Shown: positions 52,332 through 60,720 of the stretch, one piece after another
How the letters are laid out: each line of letters opens with the position of its first letter
How positions within the stretch are numbered: the stretch's first letter is position 1
Source of the DNA: Calditerrivibrio sp.
GTDB lineage: Bacteria; Chrysiogenota; Deferribacteres; Deferribacterales; Calditerrivibrionaceae
Assembly: GCA_026415135.1 (NCBI GenBank)
Contig: JAOAHS010000001.1
Span: 39,039-103,038 of the forward strand
Length of the DNA stretch: 64,000 bases
Direction of reading: 5' to 3'
Notes under the pieces: generated by a model
The model's input: the letters and a program-made list of their open reading frames with translations, nothing else
What the model was told of the DNA's origin: nothing
Databases searched by the model: none
Translations under genes and position numbers: made by a program

Positions 52332-54422
52332 ATGGCTCATGGTGAAATGGATGATTTGATTCAAGATTTCATATTGGAGTCATCCGAAATCCTTGAACAG
52401 TTGGATCAGGATCTGGTGGAGTTGGAGCATAGAAAAAGTGACCTTGAGCTTTTAAACAAAATATTTAGAGCTGCGCATACAATAAAGGGGTCATCATCTT
52501 TCTTAGGTTTTGACAAAATGAGTACAGTCACTCATCATGCGGAAGAGATATTGAATAAGCTTAGAAAAGGGGAGATGATCGTTGTTCCTGAAATAATGGA
52601 TATTTTACTTGAGTTTGTTGATGTGGTTAAAAGAATATTGGATGATATTAGAAATGGCAGGGATTCTGTAGATATAGATGGTATAGTAAAGAAATTAAAA
52701 CTAGCCAATGAAGGGAGAATAAATGTTACATCTGCTTCTGGAAATGCCGAGAAGAAGCAACCTCCGGTTGAGGGGAAAGATGATGGTGAGGGGGCTAATC
52801 TAAAAAAAGCCACAAAAGCGATAGAGCAGACCATAAGAGTTGATGTGTCAAGGTTGGATTCTCTGATGAATTTAGTGGGGGAGCTTGTACTTAGCAGAAA
52901 CAGGATTGCTCAGATATCCTCTGAGTTGGAGAGGAAGTTTGAGGGTGATTATTTGGTTGAGCAGCTACTGGAGACGACATCCCAGATAGGCTTGATTACC
53001 ACAGAACTTCAGCTTGCAGTTATGAAAACTCGAATGGTACCGATTGGCAAAGTATTTAATAAATTTCCCCGTATGATCAGAGATCTTGCAAGGGATTTGA
53101 AAAAGGATGTGGATCTAATAATTACAGGTGAAGATACAGAGCTTGATAAATCTGTGGTGGAGGAGATTGGTGATCCCTTGGTGCATATGATAAGAAATGC
53201 GGTGGACCATGGTGTGGAAAGCCCAGAAGAAAGGATAAAAAAAGGTAAGCCTGCTAAAGGGAAAGTTCATTTAGCTGCTTATCACGAGGGGAATCATATA
53301 GTAATTGAGATCTCTGATGATGGTAAAGGGATGGATCCAGAGAAGCTTAAGAAAAAAGCTATTGAAAAGAAAATAATCACCGCGGAAGAAGCAAAAGGGA
53401 TGAGTAAGGAGGAGGCCTTTGGGCTTATTTTTAAACCTGGTTTTTCTACAGCAGAAAAAGTTACTGGTGTTTCTGGTCGTGGTGTTGGCATGGATGTAGT
53501 AAAAACCAATATAGAAAAGTTGAACGGTATCATAATGATAGATTCTGAGGTGGGGAAGGGTTCTACCTTTAAGTTAAAATTACCTCTGACACTTGCAATC
53601 ATTCAGGCATTGCTTGTAGAGGTTTCAGGAGAGGTTTTTGCAATACCGCTTGTTTCTGTAATCGAGACTGTCAGAATAAATGAAAAAGAGATTCACAATT
53701 TTGAAGGTCGTGAAGTTTTAAAGCTTAGAGATTCTGTTTTGTCTTTGGTGAGGCTTGATGATGTGTTTGCTCTTGAGGGGTCTTTCTCTCAGGATCTCTA
53801 TGTGGTTGTGGTTGCCCTTGCTGAAAAAAGGATCGGTTTGGTGGTTGATAGGCTTGTTGGGCAGGAGGAGATCGTTATTAAGTCGCTCGGTGAGTATCTT
53901 AGCGGTAATGTGGGTATTGCTGGTGCAACTATAATGGGTGATGGTAAAGTTAGGTTGATACTGGATGTCTCTGGTATTATGGAGATTGCCTCCAAGATGC
54001 CAAAGAAAAATAAAAGGGCTAAGGGGTTAAAGGCTGTTTCTACTAATTCTAATGCTATTAATGCCTTGATTGTTGATGACTCTACGACTGACAGAAAGAT
54101 TATGAAAAGGTTATTAAGCTCTTCTGGGTGGATCAATTGTATTGAGGTTACCAATCCCCATGATGCTATAACTGCTGCTCAGGATCTCAATATTGATCTT
54201 GTAATAACGGATGTTATGATGCCAGATATAGATGGATTTGAGCTTGCAAGGATTTTAAGGGAAAGAGGATTTGAAAAACCTATAATTGCTGTGTCAGGTA
54301 GAGGTGAATCTGCTGCGGGTCAAAAAGCTAAAATTTCTGGAATAAATGCGTTTATGCCTAAACCTATTAATCTACAGGAGATGCTCAATAAGATTGATGA
54401 GCTTGTTGGTGCTAAGAAGTAG
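52332..54422 (+). CDS. cheA: Hybrid chemotaxis kinase CheA with C-terminal REC domain
   Basis: This is 696 residues. P1 (Hpt) has H49 in RAAHTIKGSS. A short acidic linker (about 140-170) stands where P2 would be, then P3 dimerisation with DSLMNLVGELVL, P4 ATPase with 'MIRNAVDHGVESPEER' and GRGVGMDVVK, P5 CheW-like, and a C-terminal receiver domain with D627 in VITDVMMPDIDG. It phosphorylates CheY and CheB. No P2 CheY-docking domain is recognisable. SD AGGAGG precedes the ATG. Confidence 0.94.
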   Translation: MAHGEMDDLIQDFILESSEILEQLDQDLVELEHRKSDLELLNKIFRAAHTIKGSSSFLGFDKMSTVTHHAEEILNKLRKGEMIVVPEIMDILLEFVDVVKRILDDIRNGRDSVDIDGIVKKLKLANEGRINVTSASGNAEKKQPPVEGKDDGEGANLKKATKAIEQTIRVDVSRLDSLMNLVGELVLSRNRIAQISSELERKFEGDYLVEQLLETTSQIGLITTELQLAVMKTRMVPIGKVFNKFPRMIRDLARDLKKDVDLIITGEDTELDKSVVEEIGDPLVHMIRNAVDHGVESPEERIKKGKPAKGKVHLAAYHEGNHIVIEISDDGKGMDPEKLKKKAIEKKIITAEEAKGMSKEEAFGLIFKPGFSTAEKVTGVSGRGVGMDVVKTNIEKLNGIIMIDSEVGKGSTFKLKLPLTLAIIQALLVEVSGEVFAIPLVSVIETVRINEKEIHNFEGREVLKLRDSVLSLVRLDDVFALEGSFSQDLYVVVVALAEKRIGLVVDRLVGQEEIVIKSLGEYLSGNVGIAGATIMGDGKVRLILDVSGIMEIASKMPKKNKRAKGLKAVSTNSNAINALIVDDSTTDRKIMKRLLSSSGWINCIEVTNPHDAITAAQDLNIDLVITDVMMPDIDGFELARILRERGFEKPIIAVSGRGESAAGQKAKISGINAFMPKPINLQEMLNKIDELVGAKK

Positions 54423-54729
54423 ATGTTTTCTAACTCTTTGGGCTATACTTTTTTTTGCCATTAATTCATTTGGTTATATTTATGTTTATGAGGTGACAAC
54501 ATCTGAAAAAAGATTTCAGACAGCATCAAAATTATCTCCGGACACCTTTTTGTTTCTGAACGGGGGAAAAGATCTTATCCTGGAGCTAAAGATAGTGAGA
54601 GTTTATGCCGATAATGATTTTAAGAAAGCATTAAAAGATTTTAAAATGGAAGAGGATAATGCTAAGATATTGCTACCTAAAAAAGCTCCTGACGATAGGT
54701 TTATTAATCCTTTTATTTGGTGGAGATAA
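54397..54729 (+). CDS. Small exported protein of unknown function
   Basis: This is about 110 residues. It begins with a signal peptide-like segment (MSLLVLRSRCFLTLWAILFFA, cleavage perhaps after INSFG), followed by a short soluble part beginning YIYVYEVTTSEKRF. It overlaps the end of cheA in another frame. The start is uncertain: ATG 54397 or nearby TTG/GTG codons, none with a strong SD. No family is recognised. It overlaps the next gene by 71 bp. Confidence 0.5.
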   Translation: MSLLVLRSRCFLTLWAILFFAINSFGYIYVYEVTTSEKRFQTASKLSPDTFLFLNGGKDLILELKIVRVYADNDFKKALKDFKMEEDNAKILLPKKAPDDRFINPFIWWR

Positions 54730-55237
54730 GATCTTTGCCTATGATCGCAATAGGTATTCCGTGCTTGCCCAAAAGGTTGATTCTGGGATTAAAACAACTT
54801 TTGTAGTCTTTAGTTCTTCTTTGGAGGATGCTAAGGATGAGGTCACCTTAAATGGGTGGAAGGTTTTGGAAGTAAAAAAACTTGAAGAAAATGATAAAAA
54901 TTTAGCTATAAAGCTAACAAAGTCTGATAAAACGACGAATAAATCGGATAATCTATCAAATTCTGATCAGACAGATTTAAAGACATCAAAAAAACAAACA
55001 ACTAAGAGTGTGTTAATAAAGAGTAATAAAAAAAAACAGTTATCAAACGTGAAAAAAGATCCCAAAGTATCTAAAACAACCTGTAATCAGATAAACATAA
55101 ATGTGGGTCCGGAGTTAGTATCATCTAATAACCTAAAAGATGAAAATCTTAACAACATCAGGGTTTTTGTTGCAGAGCAATTAAATATCCCACAGGAAAA
55201 GTTGAGTGTAAAAATAGTAAAGGCGAAAGATAAATGA
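54659..55237 (+). CDS. Exported low-complexity protein of unknown function
   Basis: This is 192 residues: a signal peptide (MLRYCYLKKLLTIGLLILLFG to KIFA-Y), a compact first part (about 28-85), a Lys/Ser/Asp/Thr-rich disordered stretch (about 88-140), and a short folded C-terminal part with NININVGPEL-type sequence (QININVGPEL). I do not recognise it. Its place between cheA and the following cluster suggests a surface or motility role, without proof. Confidence 0.55.
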   Translation: MLRYCYLKKLLTIGLLILLFGGDKIFAYDRNRYSVLAQKVDSGIKTTFVVFSSSLEDAKDEVTLNGWKVLEVKKLEENDKNLAIKLTKSDKTTNKSDNLSNSDQTDLKTSKKQTTKSVLIKSNKKKQLSNVKKDPKVSKTTCNQININVGPELVSSNNLKDENLNNIRVFVAEQLNIPQEKLSVKIVKAKDK

Positions 55238-56229
55238 AAAAGGATCTTTTTGAAGATTTGGAAGAACTGAGTATTAAAGATTTTGTTGAAATGGATATAT
55301 CTCGTTTTTATGATTATATCGCCCATATTATGGTTGATCTAAATTTTAGTTTTCACAGAGCGATCCGAGATGTTCAGGATTACAGAAGGATAGAGGTTTG
55401 GAAGCATGTAAAGAACATGGATGATTATACGTTGGTCTGGGTGGAGATGGTAAAGCCTGGTAACGATGTAACCAGAGATGTTTCCTACGAAGTACTCAGA
55501 ACGATGAACGATTTAAACATGGTCAAGCTATTCTTTTTTACTAATGGAGGGATCGAAGATTCCAGCAAAGATGTTTTAGATGATAAAGGGCATTTTATAT
55601 TTACGCCTGATAATATAATAGAAACGCTATTAGCGATTAAAAAGAAGACGGAGTTAGTCGTAAAGCCTAAGATAAAGAGAAAAAAGCCAAAAACACCTTC
55701 AGGTTTTGTCTTGATAAAAAATTTTCTCAAAGATAACAAGCCTAAGGATCTTAAGACCGTTGTCCCTACTAAGTTAATACCCGAATTTAGGGATAAACTT
55801 ATAAAACAGTTCGATCCTATTTTTGAGATTATAAAAAGTATCGAAGATATAAACAATATAGATGCAGAGGTAAGAAAGAAAATAAAGGCTTATCAGTTTG
55901 CTCTTTTGACTGATCTGTTAAACATTGCATCGTTAGAATTTGAAGAACCTTTTGGTTGGATGAAAGAGGATTTCTTTTATATGATACAAAATCTTGTTCT
56001 TTATTTGGGTGCGGTAGTTGAATACGAGCTTGAAGAGGATATGAATAGTTATTTAGAAGAGTATGAGAGAAGAAAAAACAATCTGTATAAATATGAAGAA
56101 ACTATATCAAAGATTAAAGAAGAACAGTTTAAAATGCTTGAAAAGTTGACTTTACAATTGAAAAAAAAGTCAACTATTGTTATAATAATTGCAATAATTG
56201 CATTTTTAATAGTTCTTTTTTTAAACTAA
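55234..56229 (+). CDS. Tail-anchored protein with a restriction-endonuclease-like N-terminal domain
   Basis: This is 331 residues. The first 140 residues have the alternating pattern of a PD-(D/E)xK/Mrr-like fold (YTLVWVEMVKPGND, then VKLFFFTNGGIEDSSKDVL and GHFIFTPDNIIETL). The catalytic E-x-K is not clean, so activity is doubtful. A helical middle (about 180-300) and a single C-terminal TM helix (STIVIIIAIIAFLIVLFL) follow, which makes it tail-anchored. The start overlaps the previous stop (ATGA). The fold is a pattern-based suggestion only. Confidence 0.5.
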   Translation: MKKDLFEDLEELSIKDFVEMDISRFYDYIAHIMVDLNFSFHRAIRDVQDYRRIEVWKHVKNMDDYTLVWVEMVKPGNDVTRDVSYEVLRTMNDLNMVKLFFFTNGGIEDSSKDVLDDKGHFIFTPDNIIETLLAIKKKTELVVKPKIKRKKPKTPSGFVLIKNFLKDNKPKDLKTVVPTKLIPEFRDKLIKQFDPIFEIIKSIEDINNIDAEVRKKIKAYQFALLTDLLNIASLEFEEPFGWMKEDFFYMIQNLVLYLGAVVEYELEEDMNSYLEEYERRKNNLYKYEETISKIKEEQFKMLEKLTLQLKKKSTIVIIIAIIAFLIVLFLN

Positions 56230-56247
56230 ATTTGTTTGGAGTGTATA

Positions 56248-57825
56248 TTGGACTGCAATTTATTGATGAATGCCATAGACATAATCATAATGGAAGTGGA
56301 TGAAAACTATAAAATAAAATATATAAATTCTGCATCTAAAACACTTACTGGTAAACCTGTTGATAAGCTTATCAATAAGAAATGTTTTAGTGTTTTGTTT
56401 GGTTATTCGGAGCCTTGCAGCGGTTGTCAGATAAATAATATAAAAAATGGCAAGATCCCCCTTAATATAATTCATGATGCGATAACACACCGAGGTTTTA
56501 GGAGGCTTTATTCTGCTAAGTTTGAAAAATTAGAAAATGGTTCATTCGCTGAGATTATCACGGATATAACTGAGAATAAAAAATTGGTCGATACGATGAC
56601 CCATCAAACAAAGGAACTAAAAGCTAAGAATGTTATGCTAACGTTGCAAAAAAAAGAGATAGAGAAAAAACAGTATTTCATGGAAAAAGTGTTAAATAGT
56701 ATAAATGAAGGGATAATGGTTGTAAATGAGGAGTTGGATGTAGTTTTTTTAAATTATCAGGTTAAGGAAATCTTTAATGTAAAAGATACGGATCTGAAAG
56801 ATAAAAAGTGTTATAACATTTACGGTTTTGAAGCCCAGTGTGGGGATTGCCCTTACATGAATAAGTCTATTGTAAAGAGTTCAAGGAAGATTGAAGATAA
56901 GAGTTTGTCCGTAAGTTTCAATAGATTTGAAAATTTTATGGTGGAAAGCATAAGGGATGTTACAAAAGAGATTTTTTTGATAGATGAAATCAAGAAACAA
57001 CAGAAGGAGCTGGAAGAAAAACAGCGTCAAATGTCTCTCTTAAACAATGATCTTCTGAAAATGAATGAAAAGTTAAAACAAGCCCAGAAGATTATTGAGG
57101 ATGAGTTAAGACAAGTAGGTGAGATTCAAGCTAGTCTTTTGCCCTCCTCTTTACCGGACATCGGTGGTTTTGAGTTTGGAGCTCTTTATATTCCCGCAGA
57201 GCATGCTGGAGGAGACTACTACGATTGTATCCAGATGAGCAATGGGTATTGGGGGTTTACTGTTGCTGATGTTTCAGGACATGGAACACCTGCAGCCGTA
57301 ATAATGGCTATAACCAGAGCTATTATGAGGTCTTATACCTATGATGTCATCAGTGCCAGCGAAGCTATCTCGATGGTAAATGAGATACTATGTAGCAACA
57401 TTTATACAAATGATTTTGTTACCATGTTATATGTTGTGATGAATTCTGAAAATGGTGAGTGTAATTTTGCCAGTGCTGGTCATAATCCGTTATTATTGTT
57501 TGATAAGCAGGATATGATGGTAAAAAAAGTGACAGCAAATGGTATGTTTTTAGGTGTGTTTGATGATGTGGAGTACGAGCAAGGTAGTTTTACTTTGAAG
57601 GATGGTGACATAGCATTTATGTATACAGATGGCTTGGTTGAGGCTATGGATCCAGAAGATAACCTTTATGGGTATGATCGGTTGATTTCTAAAATAATTA
57701 TGTTTAATGAGTTGACCTGTCAGGAGATTATTGATAATATTATGTTAGATGTAAAAGAGTTTTGTAAAGGGAGAAAGTTTAATGATGATATAACAATACT
57801 TGTTATAAAGAAAAAGGGGGCTTAA
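56248..57825 (+). CDS. PAS-PAS-PP2C (RsbU/SpoIIE-type) phosphatase
   Basis: This is about 525 residues. Two PAS-like domains each carry a cysteine group (CFSVLFGYSEPCSGC and CYNIYGFEAQCGDC), followed by a coiled coil (about 240-285) and a PP2C domain with GGDYYD, VADVSGHGTPAA and YTDGLVEA. PP2C phosphatases of this type dephosphorylate STAS-domain antagonists; the next gene encodes one. TTG 56248 follows GGAG by 6 bp; a TTG at 56236 is also in frame. The cysteines suggest redox or metal input. Confidence 0.85.
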   Translation: MDCNLLMNAIDIIIMEVDENYKIKYINSASKTLTGKPVDKLINKKCFSVLFGYSEPCSGCQINNIKNGKIPLNIIHDAITHRGFRRLYSAKFEKLENGSFAEIITDITENKKLVDTMTHQTKELKAKNVMLTLQKKEIEKKQYFMEKVLNSINEGIMVVNEELDVVFLNYQVKEIFNVKDTDLKDKKCYNIYGFEAQCGDCPYMNKSIVKSSRKIEDKSLSVSFNRFENFMVESIRDVTKEIFLIDEIKKQQKELEEKQRQMSLLNNDLLKMNEKLKQAQKIIEDELRQVGEIQASLLPSSLPDIGGFEFGALYIPAEHAGGDYYDCIQMSNGYWGFTVADVSGHGTPAAVIMAITRAIMRSYTYDVISASEAISMVNEILCSNIYTNDFVTMLYVVMNSENGECNFASAGHNPLLLFDKQDMMVKKVTANGMFLGVFDDVEYEQGSFTLKDGDIAFMYTDGLVEAMDPEDNLYGYDRLISKIIMFNELTCQEIIDNIMLDVKEFCKGRKFNDDITILVIKKKGA

Positions 57826-58149
57826 ATGTTTGATGTGAAAGAAACAGGTAATGCTACAATTGTGTACCTCAAAGGTGAGGTGAACGCTCAGACAGGACTT
57901 GATATGAAAAACAAGGTTCTGGAGATTTTTAAGAAGAGTAGTACAGTTGTGTTGTCTTTTAAGGGTGTTATGTATATGAACAGTTCTGGTTTGAGGGAGA
58001 TTATAGATTTACTTAAGAGGAGTAAAAAGGAGAACAAAAATCTTAGACTTTGTGACATGACAGATGATATAAAGGAGATGTTTGCCTTCACTGGTCTTGA
58101 TAAAGTCTTTAAAATATATAGTGATGAATCACAGGCATTAAAAGGGTAG
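57826..58149 (+). CDS. STAS-domain anti-sigma-factor antagonist
   Basis: This is a 107-residue STAS domain: VKETGNATIVYLKGEVN at the start, the phosphorylatable serine in YMNSSGLREI, and LRLCDMTDDIKEMF. It starts directly after the PP2C gene with SD AAGGGGG. In Rsb-type switches the phosphatase reactivates this protein, which then sequesters a kinase/anti-sigma factor. No RsbW-type kinase is in the window. Confidence 0.88.
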   Translation: MFDVKETGNATIVYLKGEVNAQTGLDMKNKVLEIFKKSSTVVLSFKGVMYMNSSGLREIIDLLKRSKKENKNLRLCDMTDDIKEMFAFTGLDKVFKIYSDESQALKG

Positions 58150-58153
58150 TTTT

Positions 58154-59572
58154 ATGAATACCAGCTTTGATAGAGAAAAGGGCTTGCTTATTGTAAAATT
58201 ACCAAACAATCCAGATGTTACCGATTTTAGGGGTGTAAAGGAAGAGGTGAGTAAATATCAAGAGCTTAAAGAACTGCGAATTGATTTTAAAGATGTTCCG
58301 TTTTTACAGAGTAAATTGATAGCTGAGCTTATATCTGTGAAGAAGTATACATTGTCTAAAAATGTTAAACTGATCCTTACTAACATTCAAGAAGGTGTTT
58401 TACAGGTCCTTGAAATATCGAATCTTCTTGATCACTTTACACTTGAGAAAGATTTTAGAAGTTACACACCTCATGAGCTTTCTTACCTTTTATTAGATCC
58501 TGAGATGAACGATTCGATTATTGAGTTTGTTGCAAATAATTTTAATGATGTTTATCTTGATTTTGTAAGAGAGTTATTAAACTCTGATGATCCAATCCTG
58601 ATTGAGTCTGCTGTGATGATTATAGGGAAGACTCATAGCTATGAATTTTTAGATAAGATTAAGGAGTGTTTAAATAGCCCTTATCCAAATGTTGTAAGAG
58701 CTGCTATATTGGTGTTGGGTTGGTTTGGTGAGGAGGATTGTAAGGAAAAGATTTACGATTTTTTGGGTGATGAACATATTGATGTGGCTGAAGCAGCTGC
58801 TGCGACAATAGCATTATTAGCTGATGAGGACGATTCCATTGCTATTAAAGAATATCTGAACAGTAATGACGAAAGACTTAGAAAAATAGCTATTCAAGCT
58901 TTGGGTCTTATAAACGATGAGTTTGCTTATAAGTTTCTTATCGAGCATCTTAAAAAGGAAAAGGATGATCTGTTACGTGCTCAGCTTGCAAAAACTATAT
59001 CATATTTCAACAAGCCAGATGTTGCAGATATACTTTTAAACATGCTTTCGGAAAATTCTATAAAGATAAGGGAGGCTGCAGCATCATCGCTTATTAGGAT
59101 AAAAGCGACAGACAAAATAGATAGAATTATGTCTTTGGTTTCTGATAAAGATGTTTGGGTGGCTTATTTTGCTGTTAAAGCAGTTGGTGAGCTTTGTAAA
59201 GATAAAAAGTGCAGTGATGAGTTGATCAAAATTTATCCAAAAGTTGATACGCAGGTTAGAATTGCAATTATAGAGGCACTCGGTAAAATGGGGTTTGATT
59301 CTTCAGATTTTCTTTTCCAATTATTAGATGATGAAAACGAAGATATAAGAAAAGAGGCTTTAAACTCCCTTGCTCTTGTGAATAAAGATATTGCTATTGA
59401 AGCTTCTTATAACGCTCTTAGGGACAGTAGTTGGGTTGTAAGGTTTAAAGCTGTAGAGATCATTGAAGAAGCAAAGCCTGATGGGTATCTGGAAAAGCTC
59501 AAAGAATATGGAAAGATGGAGGGAAATAGATACATTAAAGAAAAAATACATGCTATTGTGGGTGAGTTATGA
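58154..59572 (+). CDS. STAS-like plus HEAT-repeat protein
   Basis: This is 472 residues. The first 110 residues are STAS-like (GLLIVKLPNNPDVTDFRGV, then LRIDFKDVPFLQSKLIAEL), but the serine of the phosphorylation site is replaced by glutamine/lysine (LQSKL). The remainder is a ladder of HEAT/PBS-lyase-type repeats (for example VVRAAILVLGWFGEE, KIREAAASSLIRIKA, DIRKEALNSLALVNK). HEAT ladders bind proteins. It overlaps cheR by 4 bp. It may link a partner switch to chemotaxis. Confidence 0.8.
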   Translation: MNTSFDREKGLLIVKLPNNPDVTDFRGVKEEVSKYQELKELRIDFKDVPFLQSKLIAELISVKKYTLSKNVKLILTNIQEGVLQVLEISNLLDHFTLEKDFRSYTPHELSYLLLDPEMNDSIIEFVANNFNDVYLDFVRELLNSDDPILIESAVMIIGKTHSYEFLDKIKECLNSPYPNVVRAAILVLGWFGEEDCKEKIYDFLGDEHIDVAEAAAATIALLADEDDSIAIKEYLNSNDERLRKIAIQALGLINDEFAYKFLIEHLKKEKDDLLRAQLAKTISYFNKPDVADILLNMLSENSIKIREAAASSLIRIKATDKIDRIMSLVSDKDVWVAYFAVKAVGELCKDKKCSDELIKIYPKVDTQVRIAIIEALGKMGFDSSDFLFQLLDDENEDIRKEALNSLALVNKDIAIEASYNALRDSSWVVRFKAVEIIEEAKPDGYLEKLKEYGKMEGNRYIKEKIHAIVGEL

Positions 59573-60399
59573 TTACTTCAGCTACTATCAAGATGAAGGA
59601 TGAAGAGTTTGCAGAACTTGCGGATATCATATACAAAAACGCAGGTATCACATTCACTATAAATAAGAAGTACCTGTTGGAAAACAGGTTGACGAAAAGA
59701 CTAAATGAGTTAAACTTCACCACTTTCAAAGATTATATCTATTTCTTAAAATATGATGTAAAACGTCGGGAAGAGATGAAGGTCTTGATGAACCTTGTGA
59801 CTATTAATGAGACCTATTTTCTCAGGGAAAGGGCTCAGATGGATCATATGATAAAGAAAGCCATACCTGAGATGACTATGAAGGGTAAGAGGAGCTTTAA
59901 AATCTGGTCTGCTGCTTGTTCCTCTGGAGAAGAACCATATTCAATTGCCATGCTTCTAAATGAAGAGGGGATGTATGGGAAGTACAATATTGAGATCTTT
60001 GCTACCGACATCAACACCGAGGTAATAGGTATAGCTGAAAAAGGGGTATATAGATCTGTATCCTTTAGGGGTGTACCCCCTTCAATAATTGATAAGTATT
60101 TTTTAAAAACTGGTCTTGATTTTGTTATAAAACCGGAGATAAAGGGTAAGGTTAAGTTTTTTCAGGCAAATCTTTTGGAGAGTTTGGCAGCAAGCAAGAT
60201 TGGTGCTGTTGATTTTATTTTTTGTAGAAACGTATTGATCTATTTTGATGTTGATGCAAAGAAAAAAGTGGTCGATATATTTTATAAGACATTAAACGTA
60301 GGTGGGCATCTTTACTTAGGCCATTCGGAGACGCTAAGTAAAATTGATGAAAGGTTTAAAATGGTGAACTTTGGTACGGGAATAGTATATGTGAAATAG
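59569..60399 (+). CDS. cheR: Chemotaxis methyltransferase CheR
   Basis: This is 276 residues: an N-terminal helical domain, then the methyltransferase with WSAACSSGEEPYSIAM (SAM loop), 'EIFATDINTEVI', 'VDFIFCRNVLIYFD' and LYLGHSE. CheR methylates chemoreceptor glutamates, opposing CheB. Its start lies in the stop of the HEAT gene (ATGA). Confidence 0.96.
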   Translation: MITSATIKMKDEEFAELADIIYKNAGITFTINKKYLLENRLTKRLNELNFTTFKDYIYFLKYDVKRREEMKVLMNLVTINETYFLRERAQMDHMIKKAIPEMTMKGKRSFKIWSAACSSGEEPYSIAMLLNEEGMYGKYNIEIFATDINTEVIGIAEKGVYRSVSFRGVPPSIIDKYFLKTGLDFVIKPEIKGKVKFFQANLLESLAASKIGAVDFIFCRNVLIYFDVDAKKKVVDIFYKTLNVGGHLYLGHSETLSKIDERFKMVNFGTGIVYVK

Positions 60400-60438
60400 A
60401 GAGGTTTATATGGGGTAGGTCCTGTAGATCTACAAAAT

Positions 60439-60717
60439 GTGATAGGGAAGATAAGCTATGTGGAAAAGGTTCAGGATGTGCAGGACCGCTCCATAGATAA
60501 CAAAGTAGTTGTGGTAAGTGCTGAATTTCAAAAAGATGCTGATAAAAAGATGGAGACAGTTGAAGAGGCAAAAAAAACTGAAATGATTATAATAGAAGAG
60601 AAAAGGAGACAGCAAGAAGAGGAAAAGAGAAAAAAGAAAGGTTTAAAAAAAGATGTTAAGGAAAAGATAGATATCCCTGAAGAGGAAGAGGGTAAAATAA
60701 TAGATATTAAGGGGTAG
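60439..60717 (+). CDS. Small charged coiled-coil protein, possibly with a frameshifted start
   Basis: This is about 92 residues from GTG 60439, highly charged and helical, ending in DIPEEEEGKIIDIKG. The GTG has no SD. In contrast, GAGAGG lies 5 bp before an ATG at 60410 that reads only MG and then stops. The frame of the GTG is open back through the cheR end and reads YGVGPVDLQN upstream. One extra G in the run at 60412-60415 would join the ATG to this frame (MGVGPVDLQN...). The start may therefore be lost by a one-base deletion or a sequence error. I do not recognise a family. Confidence 0.55.
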   Translation: MIGKISYVEKVQDVQDRSIDNKVVVVSAEFQKDADKKMETVEEAKKTEMIIIEEKRRQQEEEKRKKKGLKKDVKEKIDIPEEEEGKIIDIKG

Positions 60718-60720
60718 CGT

